Source: Chlorophyllum brunneum (taxonomy: Eukaryota > Basidiomycota > Agaricomycetes > Agaricales > Agaricaceae). Taken from it: 64,000 nt of DNA. The notes beneath the pieces were generated by a model. It was given only the letters and a program-made list of their open reading frames with translations, ran no database searches and was not told where the DNA came from. Location of the stretch: the NCBI GenBank assembly GCA_963576785.1, contig OY756139.1, positions 620,001 to 684,000 of the forward strand, in the 5' to 3' direction. The translations under genes and the position numbers were made by a program. Positions within the stretch are counted from its first letter, which is position 1; every line of letters starts with the position of its first letter. Of this stretch, positions 46,791-59,208 are shown in pieces.

Positions 46791-48495
46791 GTCGTGTCCA
46801 AAGTCCAGAAAAATCCTGCTTGCCTATAAATCCTTCAGCCTGAGACGGACCTTAGCTGAGTCAGCCTCAACATTGAAGGAGGTTGACGGCGAAGCCCAAG
46901 ACTATTCTCAACCATGAGGCCTGCATGAGGCCTTCAGTCCCCTACTGCGGGCTCTCCGCAGCCAACTCATGATCTACTCTATTTCGCCATTTCGCAAGTC
47001 CGTCATCTATATCCTCCTCTCCTGGCCATGGCAAAATTTTGATGATTGAGGTCATGCAACTCATGCAGTAACGTAGGTCTACACCCTGATAGAGCTAGAG
47101 GGACCAAATTTACAACAGAACTAATTAATAACAAGTCCTGTACCGTTGGAACAAATTTGATAGCTTCCGCTTCATCAGCACTGCTCATACATTCTGGTTT
47201 TGACAAGCTGGTTGTTTTCCAAAAAGCACCCAGATGATGCCATTATCGGAGATTGATAGGAATCCTATAGAACCCACCCACAGCGTGGTGAGAAGGAACG
47301 CTGATGGTTCGAGTAACATTCTAGTCAGTTGAAGAAGAAGACTACTACACGCTCACAACGCATTGTCGCTGACTCGGGCGTTTGGGGAATTGATTCGTTG
47401 ATAAAGGAGCTGCCCACCAGATCTGAAGGTGCTTTTCGGAGCTCTCATGAAGTATAAGCTCAGACAAAAGCCTTCCACTTGCGATGCACACGATAGATCG
47501 GCTGTGAGTGTCTTGCAGAATGGGCCATTCCGCTTTATCGGCGATCCGCTTAATGTTTCAGAACTATCATCTTTTGCTTACGTCAGAAGTCAGGTCCGGG
47601 CCCAGGACTCCCAGATGTGCAGCGTAATAGATTATTGCTTCCTTGTTATGATTGCTAAGGCATGGACCCAGGGGGTGAGGGCCAATGATACGTTTTTAGA
47701 ACGGAGTAAAGCAGGACTTGCTGTAAACTTGCTGTTGAGAAGTGGCTCCCCTGTAGCACAGGTTACCCTCATATAGGTTTGGTGACCTAGAATAGGGTTT
47801 CATTGGTAGGAGTGCTCTGCACGTCGTGTAAAATATTTGTGTTTGTGCTATCTGGTGCATTAACGTTTTTCTCACTGCTGGTTCGGATTCTTGCAGGGAT
47901 TTGCCAAATTTCATTTTACCCCTCATTCAGCCTGTTCCCCCCCCCGGCATGGGCTCAAATTATCGCAGGGAGCTCGGCCGCCCAAGCCAGATAATGCTGG
48001 TCCTTTGAAATCTCGGGGGGTGACGATGGAGAGCTGATACTCACCTTAGTGCTCCCCTGCAGCTGCCCAGGAGATCCATCACGATGATGTAAAGAGGTTC
48101 TTAGTCTTTACCTTAACGGTAATTCATTCCTCCACGATGTCAAGCTTAGTCCCGGACAATTAAGCTCGAGCGCCGGTATCCCAGATCCAACAACAGGGTC
48201 CTGATGCCCATACCGAACAACTTCGTTCGATATAAGATGAAGCCCAAATTAGTTGTTCGGCCTACCCGCACGTTTATGGCCGTTACGCCATCCTCTCCTC
48301 TCTCATAGTACCGTTGACAAGGCAGCAGCACCTTCTCTGGCAGGATCTCTTTTGGAGGATATATAAAGATCAATTCGGCCACAGTTGGAAACGACATCTC
48401 TTTTCGTCTGACATCGATACCCAGGCGGCCTTGCTTTCCGAGGCCCGAATTCGTTTATATCCTGTGTAACCTCCATACTTTCGTACACGACACTC
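46791..48495. other. 1.7 kb without a convincing gene
   Basis: Short frames on both strands (e.g. 47429-47776 plus); no motif, no relative in the window. Confidence 0.4.
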
Positions 48496-49164
48496 ATGGT
48501 ATGTGCTGTTCTTGATGTACGAGGGGTCTTCTAACATCGCTCTGGGTTATAGTCTTCCGTCTCCTCTCACTCCTCTAACGAAAGCATATCGACCCTCGGC
48601 TGGTCCGCGATGGTCGACAGCCCGGTTTCGGTATCGTGCTCCCAGACGGTCCCGGTGGACGTTCACCGAGCAGACAGTGTCTCCAGTCTAGCCGAGTCGG
48701 ATATCTACTGGGATCTCGTTATTGACCGAACGGTGCTCGATGTTGGATTTGACGTCGAATGCCTCGACGGACTCGATGATATTCTTCTTCTCTCCCCTGT
48801 CGATGCATTCGCCACTGTGTGCTGGGATAGTGCTATCCAACCTCCTCCGACGCAGTCACAACGACAGCCACAACCTCGGCTGGAACCCAAGTCCAGTATA
48901 CCCTTCCCTCGGCGAAGGCCAGCTCGCTTAACCATTGTGCCGGAAACATCCTCGGAGGAGTCAGGATACGAGTCCGATTCTGATGAGCTGAGGACGTTAA
49001 AAGATGAGACCACGCCCCTCCCATCACCACTTCCATCTCCCTTGCCTTCTCCCTACGATACAGGGTTCCATCTCAATCATCAACCCACGGTTGAGCCCAT
49101 CACACTGGTAGGCCGATTGCTTGATTACACTATGCCGCAACTCTCACAGCAGACTTGCTCTTAG
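48496..49164 (+). CDS. hypothetical Ser/Pro-rich protein
   Basis: 204 aa if a first exon consisting of just the start codon (48496-48498, ATG followed by gtatgt) is joined to 48553-49164; the alternative is an internal start at 48610. With splicing, the N-terminus is Ser-rich (SSVSSHSSNESISTLGW). The middle has an acidic, hydrophobic segment (DVECLDGLDDILLLSP), then a Gln/Pro-rich stretch, an Arg-rich patch (PFPRRRPARLTIVPE), an acidic Ser patch (SSEESGYESDSDE) and LPSPLPSPLPSP repeats. Composition is that of a disordered regulatory protein; I do not recognise a domain. Confidence 0.6.
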
Positions 49165-51714
49165 ATCAAATACAGTCTCCTTCCATACGAGATAAACACG
49201 TCCTTTATCCTCTTCGAACCACAGCACACAATCAACTATTACTCCGAGGACAGCTTTGGGCTCTCCCCCTTCCACGTCGAGCAACGAAAAGCGACGAAAG
49301 TTAATCGTATCGCCGCATTTTGCGCGAACCTACCCACTCGCCTCCTAAGGGCATCTTCGTGATAGTATCATAGGGTCTTCGCGCTCTGGCTCTCACCAAC
49401 AATAGAGTCGTTACCAGCGGCATTTCGCAACCTCAAAACAAATACCCGAACAATATCTGGCCACTCCTTACTTAGTATCTATCATATCTCCCACTATTGT
49501 TATTGTCTCCTTGACTTTCGTTCACATGTATTCTCCCTGTCCCCGCCCTTTCTTGTAGCAATGTACCCCTACTACTACACTCCTTTGCAACAACAATAAT
49601 CTGCCCCGTATGGAGAAACCCTAGCATTACCTAGCATCTCTTCCATTGCTTCATTACAGTTTTTCCGGCTACCGGTACAACCGACCGCTGAGTCGATTGA
49701 ACTACGTTTCCAGTAGGTACCATTCAATAATCCGTCTTGGTTTAACGTCCCGGCCTCACATGGAGACTATCGTGAACACTGAAGGAGACCCATGATCGTC
49801 CACATTCCACAATCCGTGGGAGATCCACAAGCTCATACACAAACCCAAAGCTCCATGTTTCTGGGTCAGCCTAATTTTGTCCATACGTAATTCTTCGCCG
49901 ACGCCACAGTCACCGTCCAATCCCGACTTATCCATGGATGTAATAAAAGGTTCAGTAACGGCACCCCTTTATGGTGTGTGCGCCCTCTACTGCCACTAAA
50001 TGGGCGTCAAAATACGGCACGCACGATTCTCCATAGTGACTTCATTGAAAATTTCTAGAGAGGAAGTCTCGACTTGGTCCAAGATCGCCTCATTTGTGGG
50101 TAGTTCATGGTACCGAGATGCCTCGAGAACCATCATCACTATGACAGAAAATGAATACAGCAACCGACATCTAGGCGAATTCTCACCAAGGTGAAACACA
50201 TACAATGTTTGACTCGGGTTTGGATTTGGTCATCAGGGCATAGAGAACACGCAATCAGGCGATGTTTGAGTACTTCTCCGTCAGGAGTTAGACTCCCAAA
50301 TTCCCAGCCCTCTTCCGCCCAGTACGACACTCTTTGGACCCTACGTTGTCCTCTCCGAGTTTCCATGAGAAAATAACGAATGGCAGTGCGTTGAGGATAT
50401 ACAGCGGTGGTTTTTACAGTCTTCTGAAGGTCTCGTGATTTCATGGCACTCAACAGATGTCGAGAACATACGTTACTTCTGTGGGAGATCCAAACTGACG
50501 CAAGACTCGGAATTCATATATCATTTACGGCAATATATGTAAATGTGTGCGGTTGGTTTCTCATGGTTAACAGGTTGCATAACCAACAAGTACCACGAGA
50601 TACTACCGTTTCCTCCTCCGTTGCCTAAGAGCCAAAGAGAGAGAATGGGAGGGAAAACCATGAGGACCAGTGCTCACACCACGGCGGCCGAATAAGTTAT
50701 CAGTCACTGGAACATTCAACTCGGTAAGCTATTGCCTCATGAGTCTTAGAAACCACCAAGTCCACGGTCCGCCACTGATACACCACTAAACGGACCTTGC
50801 ACTAATTCCACCCGAGCAACAAGAACCTTGGAAATACCTTGGCACACACACATCAAATACACAGTACTTACATACCACTTCAAAGTCATGCCAACTGTCC
50901 TTCAAAAAGGTAGGATCGAAAAAAAACTCTGACCAGTAGATTTAACATATCCCAAAGCTTACTTTTAATCCATATGTAGTACCCTCGTCAAAAAAGCCTC
51001 GTATCGATTGGCATCATGCTTAAAATCAGAACGCATAGGTCAAATCTAGCAATCAAAAATACCTATTTATTCTTCTTTTTTTTTTTTTTTTTTTTTCGCT
51101 TTTTGGGTTAGTGATAACCTAGTGCTACTAACCTTTAAGGAATCAGCAAGTATGCGACTATTAGACAAACGGAGTAGTATGTGGCTCAGAGAGAGGGGGG
51201 GTTGAGTGGCTCAAATATTGATGAGGCTAACAAGAGGTTAACCAACACCTCTTTCATTTTTCGCCGATGGGGTTTTATAGATAATGTGGAGAAGGAAGCA
51301 ACACGAAGATTTTTGAACGAAGGTATGGTACGGGTAGTGCTATTAAAAGTCTAATAATGCGAAAACCATATATCCACAAGAATCGCCGCTGATCAGACGC
51401 TCGTGGCGATAAACCTGTTTACTAAGCCAAGGGTTCGAGAAGTTCGAGTGAGCGTTGACAGTGAGAGCGGGACTAAAAAGTAATTCTTTCCTTAATTGAA
51501 TAAGGCATGGCAGTCCTGATCCGTTCAAGTTGGAGTCGAGTAGAGTGATGATGTACTACTATATATACCATGAATGGCACACAATGCGAAATGGGGTACA
51601 AGGTATCGAGAAAATAGATACAGCTTTGAAAGAGAGTGTAAAAGAAGAGAACAGTAAAACGGAATTCCTCCGAGCACCAAAAGAGAGGCTTACATTTCCA
51701 TTTTATTTTATTTT
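49165..51714. other. 2.5 kb intergenic with a poly-T tract
   Basis: No gene recognised. Contains a run of 21 T at 51076-51096. The plus-strand frame 51530-51991 is the antisense shadow of KRI1. Confidence 0.5.
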
Positions 51715-54560
51715 TCATTCCACGTCCTCTCCACTCTTCTTATGCTTACGCCGCCTTTTCTTCCTCACTTTCCCATCCTCATCCTTCTTCTCCTTCTCCT
51801 TCTCCTTCCGCTGGTACGGTTCCTGTACCTCCACATCCATATCCATATTCGCCTCCGCATCCTCAGAACCATCCATCTCGTTACGTTTCCGTTTATATCC
51901 CTTCCCTTTCTCATCCTCCTCATCCTTCGACTTCGACGACAACTTTGACAACTTCTTTTTTGACTTTGTTGACTTCTCGACCTCCGCGTAAGCCCCATAA
52001 GAGTTGGCTTTGACCTCGGCGTCACCTCCGTCATTTTCACCTTCATCTACATTCACATCGGCTGCACTTGTCCCTGTCCCCGCTCCCGCCCCCAAGTCCA
52101 CATTTGCAGAAACCCCTTCCCTTACTCTCATTCGTTCCTTCTTTCCCTTTCTCTTCTTTGCCTTGACCTTTCCTTCTCCACCTCCACTATCATGAACACC
52201 TGCTTCTAATTTCACACCTTCACCTTTAACCAACCATCCACCATTCCTACTCCTCTCATCCAACGTCGTTTTCAACTCTTGAAGTTTCTGTTGACGTTTC
52301 GTATCCCATTTTCTTGCATCGTGTTTATAAGGAGCATAACGTTTGATACTCATAAACTCGTTGAGTTCTTTATCCGTTGCGAGAAGAATTTCGACAGGTG
52401 TGAGACTGTAGGCTTGGGGTGCGACTGGAGCGTATTTGAATCGTGTTGGAAGGTTTCCTACCTAAATAAAAATAAAAATGAGAATTTTATTTTTATTTTT
52501 ATTTGGTTTGAGAATGTAAGGGCGTACCATATCGTTGAAATCGAGGTTATACACTTCGTCCATGTATTCGTCTAATTTGCGTTTACGCATTTCTTCAGTC
52601 CCGTCCCATTCTTCTTCTTCTTCCTCCTCATCACTTTCACCACTAAATTGTCGTTGTTTGTTGAGAGCTTGAAGGTCAGCGTCCATGATATCCACATCAA
52701 CACCGTCATCTTCGCCCTTCCCCTCGTCCTTTTTCTTTTTCTTTTTCTTGTTTTTCTTCTTCTTCTTCTGCTTCTCGTCTTTTTTGGAATTTGGGATTTG
52801 CATGACATCGTTGTCGTCGTTGTCGAAGACGTGAATATCTCCAATATCGATATCATCTTCCCATACAGGTTTTCCATCCTCATCAACTTGACCTGTATCA
52901 TCCCAATCGCCTTCACCATCTTCTTCTTCGTGTCCATCACCACCGAATAATCCAGCCATTTGTTTGTCATGTTTGTCTGGATCCCAATCACCTTCCAAAT
53001 CTAATTCTTTCAAGGCTTCATCCATGTCTTCATTATCATCACCATCCTCCCAATGTACGACTTTCCCTTTCTCCTTCCCTTTTCCCTTATTCCCAATTTC
53101 CTTCCCAACAACTTCCAACTTTCTCCTAATTTCTCTCATCTTCAAAGCTTTCAATCTCCTAACTTCTTCTCTTTTCTTCTCCATCTCTTCCTCCTTTCTC
53201 TTCTTCCTCCTCTCTCTGGCATCTTTACGTGTAGTATCTTCACGGCGAACTAGTGTGGATATGGTACGTGGAAAAGAAGGTATAGTGGATGAATTTGGTT
53301 CTTCGAAACGATGATTGTAGGAAGATTCGAAGTGGTCTAGGAGAGAGTCGAAAGATGAATCTGAGTGGATTGATTTGTTGTCTTCGTCGTCGTTGTCGGG
53401 GGCGGACCCGGGTTCTGAGTCGGAGTAGGGATGGGAAATGCGTTTATTCCTCTTGGAAGAGGTAATTTCGTTGTAAGTCGGTACGCAGTTTTTGGATTTG
53501 TCGATCCAGCCACGGCTGAGGATGTAACTAGGGACAAAGACAATGAATTCGTGGTAGGAAGTATACGTTTAAAATGCGCACCCCATGAGAAATTCTTGGT
53601 CTTGTTCCTCTTTTGATTTACGCTTCGTCGATAATTGCTCGTCACCCTTTTTCTTCGTTTTCTTCTTTTTCCTCTTGCCCTCCTCTTCGACATCAACACC
53701 ATCCTTAACAGCAACTCCCTCCTCACCAATAATAATATTCTTCAAATCACCCACTTCACGTTCCAAGAAAGCGCGATACTGCTCTTCTTCATATTCTTGT
53801 TCATCTTTCGTCTTCTCTCTCGGTACGAGCAATTCATCTTCGTCGTCGTCATCCGGAATATCCGTAGCACGGTTCACGGCAGTATGAAAAGCAGATATAG
53901 TCTCGTCGCGTAGAGCTGCTTGTTCTTGAATGTGTGTGAGTGGTTCGGGTGATGGTGATCGGGAAGGGTTGAGTTGAGCTTCAAGTGCTACTTGACGCAT
54001 CGTTACGGGTTTAGCCTGGACATAATCACAAATTTTGAGTAACCCCAAGAGCGAATAGAATTGATACCCACATAATCTTTTTTATTTTTCCCAGGAACGA
54101 CAAACGTTCTAGTAGCGAGTTTTCCCTGTTCCTCTAGAGTCACCCATGGTACTTTCTTCAGGCTGATAGAAATTAATCCGAACATACCTTCGAATATGTC
54201 TTTACTAGACTCGTATATCGACGGATCCTTTTGTCTGATGCGAGCGAGTGTACGAAGGATAGCAGCATCCACAGCTGGAGTCAATTCTTCACCATCTTCA
54301 TCTTCGGATTCAGCAGATTCCGAGTCTGTTTCTTCTTCCTCGATATCGGATTCCGATACATCTGAACCTAGTTTTTCTTTGACTATATACAACACATAAA
54401 AAGAGTCAGATCGCGGAATTGTATGGTAGTATGTGGGAGTGTTACGTTTTTCGAGTTCCTCGCGTTCTTTTTTGTATTGGAATGCTTTTGCGTAGTGTGC
54501 GTTTACGGTTATGTGGTGTAGGTCATCGTCCCGGAACTCGTCTTCCGAGTCTGACAACAT
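51715..54560 (-). CDS. KRI1: KRI1-like ribosome biogenesis protein
   Basis: Nucleolar factor for 40S ribosomal subunit assembly in yeast. 850 aa; exons 54560-54446, 54382-54188, 54133-54072, 54015-53582, 53527-52528, 52461-51715. Family signatures: an acidic Ser/Asp/Glu block, then LTPAVDAAILRTLARIRQKDPSIY; AKPVTMRQVALEAQ; EEQDQEFLMG followed by YILSRGWIDKS and PTYNEI. The C-terminal Kri1 domain has LDEYMDEVYNLDFNDM, then VGNLPTRFKYAPVAPQAYSLTPVEILLATDKELNEFMSIKRYAPY (listed here in pieces of the conserved region). A long Lys-rich, low-complexity C-terminal tail follows the conserved domain. The Kri1_C domain is split by an AT-rich intron (52462-52527) that can fold on itself. The start was chosen as the ATG giving MLSDSEDE. 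Confidence 0.92.
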
Positions 54561-54875
54561 CTGGGACAGAGAAGTTGGTGTGAAGTGATGGAAATGAGAA
54601 AATCCCACAAGGGCACGTGAGCGTGATTAGTCACAAGAACGGATCAGAAGGAGAAGGCCAAGTGCCGGGCGCTTCAAGTCGCCGGGAACAAGTCAACAGT
54701 CGCCAAAGTTTATTCCGGTGCGACCCCCACACTTGTCGTGTGCCCAGCGATCATCAACACGTCTTCTAAAGTATTACACATTCTGCTCGTGACGCGCAGC
54801 TCGGCCGAGCACAACAACTTGTACATATACCCCCCTAACCACTGCAACCACCATCCCTCTTACGAATCTAACAAC
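54561..54875. other. divergent promoter region
   Basis: 315 bp between the divergently transcribed KRI1 and the small membrane-protein gene; presumably shared promoter space. No element identified. Confidence 0.4.
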
Positions 54876-55328
54876 ATGTCCAGTCCCTCACTATCCCAGC
54901 GACTCTACCACCTCCCAATCTTACGTGTCACCACTAACCCTTACAACTTCACTCACCACATTCTCGAGCGTTCAGAACTTAAATCACACCCAGCTCGTCC
55001 AACACAACACACCATTGCGAGCCTCCTCTCATCATTCTTCAGCGCACTCGGAATCCTCTTTCTATGGCTTATCCTCATCCATTGTTTACGCGTTACTATC
55101 TTGGGTCCAAGTGAACCTATATCACATTGGGATTCCTCGCCAGCGAGAAATAGTCCTCGACCTGTAAGCCATCTCCTCTCTCAACACTTATGTTTATTGA
55201 TGAATATTGTGTAGGAAGTCGTGAGACCAAGTTTTGGATACATTGTGTATTCAACGCGATATCCTGGTGTTGCGACACCTACACCCTCGGTGGTATTTGG
55301 TCGACCAGTGATGACAGCTGACCGTTAA
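54876..55328 (+). CDS. small single-span membrane protein
   Basis: 133 aa; exons 54876-55163 and 55215-55328. N-terminal ~45 residues are Ser/His-rich. One transmembrane segment at about 51-75 (LLSSFFSALGILFLWLILIHCL) precedes a Pro/Ser-rich outer part ending in TPTPSVVFGRP. No signal peptide. I do not recognise a family. A similar layout (polar N-terminus, one span, Pro-rich end) occurs in the gene at 56232, but sequence similarity is weak. Confidence 0.65.
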
Positions 55329-56231
55329 GCGGTGGGGAAAGCGGATAAAGGCTCTATTGTGTGGGGGCGCAAACCCTTCGAATCCTTCGGCCTCGTCGTG
55401 ATATACCCCGACAAGTACTGATTCTTACCGATCCAAGAGCCCCCACGTTCATTACCAACCGCAGCTCCACCCCCACGTCCGACACCCCTTGACCTCCCTC
55501 CCTTGGTCTTATCCCCCTTTCAGTCTGATACCCCCTTTTGGTTTTCTCACTTTCCAACTGTTCATTCAACAAATCATCTCAACAACAGTCAATGCAATCG
55601 CATTTGTATTATTACATCCTACCCCAACCAGCCCATCCGTGCACGTGACAACCCACGAGAATCCATATACCTCCTATCACCCTACCCCTAAACCCACATA
55701 TAACTGCGAATGGTCGTACCGGCGCGATATGCGATACCGTTGTTATTATTGGCGAGTGTTGTCGTAAGCGCAGTGACGGGAACGGCACCAGTGGGAGGAA
55801 TGATATTATTATCTCTGGCGCCTTTTGTTTGTGATAGGAGGTCTCTCCCCATACCCCGCCGGGTCTTCCTGGTCTACCCACGCTATGCACGTAGGATAGC
55901 ATTATACCATGTACATCTCTGTATTATATCAGTCCCATTCAACTTGATTTTCAGATTAACATTATCCTCAGCCTCATCACAGAATCGCTTCGATCAACAA
56001 GTACTCTGACTTCAAAGGTAAGCTTCTCAAGTGACTGCGGCTGCGCAACTACATGAACAAGTACACCCATTTAAAGTAACCACATCAGTTGAATCTCGTG
56101 ATAACATACTCTCTCAACATCACAAGTGCAGGGTTCTCCGAGCAGCGCCCGAGTCATATGCTTGATGTCGCTTACAATGCAATGCATACCTCCATATACA
56201 ACAACTGCCTTTCTTCCTTCTACCACCGCTA
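55329..56231. other. 0.9 kb with one weak open frame
   Basis: Contains a plus-strand frame 55710-56009 whose first 25 residues (VVPARYAIPLLLLASVVVSA) look like a signal peptide. The rest is hydrophobic and unstructured, and no splice pattern fits, so I do not call it as a gene. Confidence 0.35.
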
Positions 56232-56887
56232 ATGATTATCCTCGACGACCAAGATACTTCTCAACAATCCTCTGATCGTTCCCCACTTAAAAGTCCTACA
56301 TCACCTATCACAGCACCATACCCTGATCATTATTCTTCATCTCAACAACTACAATCACCACCACCACCACCATATCCTATCACTTCTTCAAATTCTCAAC
56401 CACAATCCCACTTCCCCACTACACCTCGTCATGAGATTGAACATAGGAGAGCATTAGAGAGATGGGAAGAAAGGGAATTGCAGAGTAGGACTTTGAAAAG
56501 GTTTTGGGGAGCGCTTTTGGTTGCGTGGTTGATTATTGTTGTGTGGAGTACGCTTATAAGAGGGATGACTTTGACTATTTCAAGTGCCAATCTCGTACGT
56601 CTCTCTCTTCCGAAATATAAAATATTGGTTTTGAATACTCATACCCGTGTTATGTGGAATAGAGCGTACCTGAAGAGAATTTAGCAAGAACGGATGGGGG
56701 GCATGAACATGTGTTTTTGGTGCCTTTTTTCCGATGGTCGTCTGGTTGTTCGGATTCGGTGTCGTGTCCTACGGTTACGGTTACACTTGTTCCTACACCG
56801 ACTGCGGAAAGGATGTTGTCAATTGCGTATCCACCACCTCCACCCACATCTACGTCTACCCATTCTGCATCTTCTACTTCACGATAA
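56232..56887 (+). CDS. small single-span membrane protein, Pro-rich N-terminus
   Basis: 195 aa; exons 56232-56594 and 56663-56887. Residues 1-70 are Ser/Pro/Gln-rich with PPPPPYP. A charged helix (HEIEHRRALERWEERELQSR) leads into a transmembrane segment (FWGALLVAWLIIVVWSTLI). The second exon gives an outer domain with two Cys and Thr/Val repeats (CPTVTVTLVPTPT), ending Pro/Ser-rich. Function unknown. Its stop lies 60 nt from that of the convergent downstream gene. Confidence 0.68.
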
Positions 56888-56946
56888 ACCTCGATGTATA
56901 ACTGTAATCTATGCGTGTCTATTAACAAAAAGCATTTACGATATAC

Positions 56947-57959
56947 TTAAGAAACCACAGGTCCACTCTTCCATCCACCTTTCTTTTTATTAATTAACAC
57001 TCCATCCGATCTTCCCTCACTTCCATTATCCCAAACAAACAATATCCTATCTCTCGCACTTTCCACTTCCCCAAATCTCATCCCATCCACATACGCATCT
57101 GTCAAACTCACATACCAATACTCCCTTCTCTTCTTCCTCGTTTTACCACTCTCATCCCCCAACAACGATTTAACACGAATAACCAATTCCGTTTCATTTC
57201 GTCCATCTTGGATTATTAGTTTATTTAGAGGAATGGATGTTCCTTGTTTATTGGATGCGGTGGATATGTGAATGAATCGTTTGATCTTTTCTTTGGGTCT
57301 TGATGTGGTGATGGTGGTGGTGGTGGTGGGTGGACTTGGTCCATGGAAGAATTTAAGTTGAGTCACGTAGGTTTGTCGATATTTTAATAAATATGCTGTG
57401 GATATTGCCCAACCCGTAACGTAGATCCCACAAAAAACTGCACGTTCCCATGTAGGTCGGCGTTCCCAATGATGCGTTTGGTTCGTGTCTTGTTTCTCTG
57501 GTTCTTGTTGTGATGGGTTGTTCGCATTTGAAATTTGTTTGTTTTTTTCTCCGATGGTTTCGAGATCTTTAACGAGTGTGGACCAATGGTTCCATGTAAT
57601 TTCAACTGCTGATCCCCTATATTCGGTTAATAACAGATCATTATTAGGGAAGATGGAGAATGTTACATGAGGAGGGCGTTGGCTATGATGATTGGCCATG
57701 CGAAACGAACCCATACTGGAGGTGTTTGAGTGAATAATGGCGGGACGTGTTCTGGTCTTGTGTTTGTTGTTACTCTAGGAGACGAGGACGAAGAGTTGAA
57801 GCGTCTTGGTAGTGGTTTGTTGGTATAGTTGGTGAAGCGTAAAGGTTGAAAACGCGGGATGCGTCGAGGTAGAAACCACATTTGTTGTCGTTTGGCTTGA
57901 CAGGGCTCGGAACGGAGGTGTGTGATGTTTGGTTGGAACGTTGATGGATAACAAGCCAT
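56947..57959 (-). CDS. probable mitochondrial inner-membrane protein, unknown family
   Basis: 320 aa; exons 57959-57667 and 57616-56947. An Arg-rich, acid-poor N-terminus (WFLPRRIPRFQPLRF, KPLPRRFNSSSS) fits a mitochondrial presequence; a shorter start at Met27 (57881) would fit even better. Two transmembrane segments: WVRFAWPIIIANALLM near residue 90, and FCGIYVTGWAISTAYLL about 60 residues later. The C-terminal half is soluble and basic, with DAYVDGMRFGEVESARDRILFVWDN. I do not recognise the family; location is inference from the presequence only. Confidence 0.62.
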
Positions 57960-58139
57960 CTTGCCTACTCATCTTATCATCCGAATCTACAGGAATACAA
58001 GGCTTATTAGCATCAAACGCCCTTGATAGTGTCCTTTCGCACCCGGGTCCACTATAGGGATTCCCGAAATCAAAAACTCATCCGTAATCTCAGAAGGGTT
58101 TACTCAAATATAACTCTAGTTTTATTCGCAGGATCAAGA

Positions 58140-58289
58140 TTACACAACGTGTCGTACCACCAAATATATCCACAGAAAACAGTCGGACGGCGGTATTCTT
58201 TTTTTTTGTTTTACCTTGAAGTCATCCGCCATGATTGGGGCTACCAGAGCCGAAACGACAGAAACGAGAGTAGTAGTAGTGAATTTCAT
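58140..58289 (-). CDS. candidate small secreted peptide
   Basis: 49 codons. Residues 1-21 are a convincing signal peptide (KFTTTTLVSVVSALVAPIMA), followed by DDFK and then a short basic stretch through a nine-A run and a hydrophobic end. A donor-like gtaaaac follows DDFK, so the true gene may splice elsewhere, or this may be the 5' remnant of a decayed secreted-protein gene. It sits next to CWTCC gene 3 on the same strand but lacks the CWTCC motif. Confidence 0.35.
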   Translation of the reverse strand: MKFTTTTLVSVVSALVAPIMADDFKVKQKKRIPPSDCFLWIYLVVRHVV

Positions 58290-58557
58290 AACAGAATGGG
58301 TGATTCAGGACTCAGGAGTGGCCTTGGAGGTATCTTTAAAGACCTGAATGGACATTGGAGAGAAATGACAGTACGCGCCAGACCCAACTAACAGAGAAAA
58401 ATTGGTGGCGCCCTGAGGAGAATAATCTCTGACATAAGAGCTCCGACTGGATGCTTTTCACGACCATCGACAACACATTCCAAATTTTCTGACCCAGGAT
58501 GCAAACCGACGGTATTAGTACATGATACCCCGATTTACTCCTCTACTATCGAGCCCT

Positions 58558-58743
58558 TCAATCAGAGCAACAAGTCCAACATTCGCCCATCTGAACAGCG
58601 ACCGATCCGGGTGCACAAGTTATCTCCTCCGGGGCACAGATCCGTAAGCATGTCTGAGGTGGATCCTCAGGTCCTGGATTAGCTTGGACTGAAGAGGTAA
58701 ATGCGATGAGGGCGAAGAGAGAACTAAGGATTTGGAACTTCAT
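58558..58743 (-). CDS. small secreted cysteine-rich protein, CWTCC family member 3
   Basis: 61 aa. Signal peptide of about 21 residues (FQILSSLFALIAFTSSVQA) followed by NPGPEDPP. Mature cysteines are C-x3-C-x6-C-x11-C ending CWTCC, then two residues (SD). The signal region and NP/AP start resemble members 4 and 5 closely. An acceptor-like ctag lies 10 nt upstream of the ATG, with a gtaagt donor near 58918, so a 5' untranslated intron is likely. Follows the PARG-like gene on the same strand at 466 nt. Confidence 0.82.
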   Translation of the reverse strand: MKFQILSSLFALIAFTSSVQANPGPEDPPQTCLRICAPEEITCAPGSVAVQMGECWTCCSD

Positions 58744-59208
58744 TGGAGTAATCTAGATAGACGTTTCATCAGCTGATATTACAGAGTTCAGGTTGTAACC
58801 CACAAGGTAATGTGATGATGTTAATACTTCTGCGTTGTATATCGAGCTATGGGAAATTCTGATGAAGGAGAGTATCAGAATTATGCGCGGATAGACTGAG
58901 TCTGTCTCACCAACTTACTTCTGGATTGAAAATTCTCCTTGAAAGAGCACTCCGTCCCTCCTCGTTGTCCTTATATGCCATACACTACCTATCACGCTGT
59001 CACAGCTGCAGGGTTGATGGCGGAGAATGTATCTAATGGCCTTGGATAAAGTCCGAACCGCCAAGAAATCCGTATGGGATCGAATGAATACAACGCGGCC
59101 GCCAACGCATTGTTTTACATGCCTTTGAGCTTGGTGTCAGACCCAGGCCAAGTCTTATTTATTCACGAGAAAATAACCCTGTTCAACGAGACAAGATGTA
59201 GCCGAGCA
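58744..59208. other. leader of CWTCC gene 3
   Basis: Holds the probable 5' intron of CWTCC gene 3 and a TATA-like element (minus strand, near 58968-58975). No other gene seen. Confidence 0.4.

Noticed and set aside
51076..51096. 21-T tract as a retroelement tail
   Set aside because: No target-site duplication or reverse-transcriptase sequence found next to it; treated as a simple repeat.
51530..51991. Ser/Phe-rich plus-strand frame
   Set aside because: Antisense shadow of the Lys/Glu-rich KRI1 C-terminus.
55612..56009. Overlapping plus and minus frames with signal-like starts
   Set aside because: No coherent splice structure or mature domain on either strand; mentioned only in the intergenic entry.
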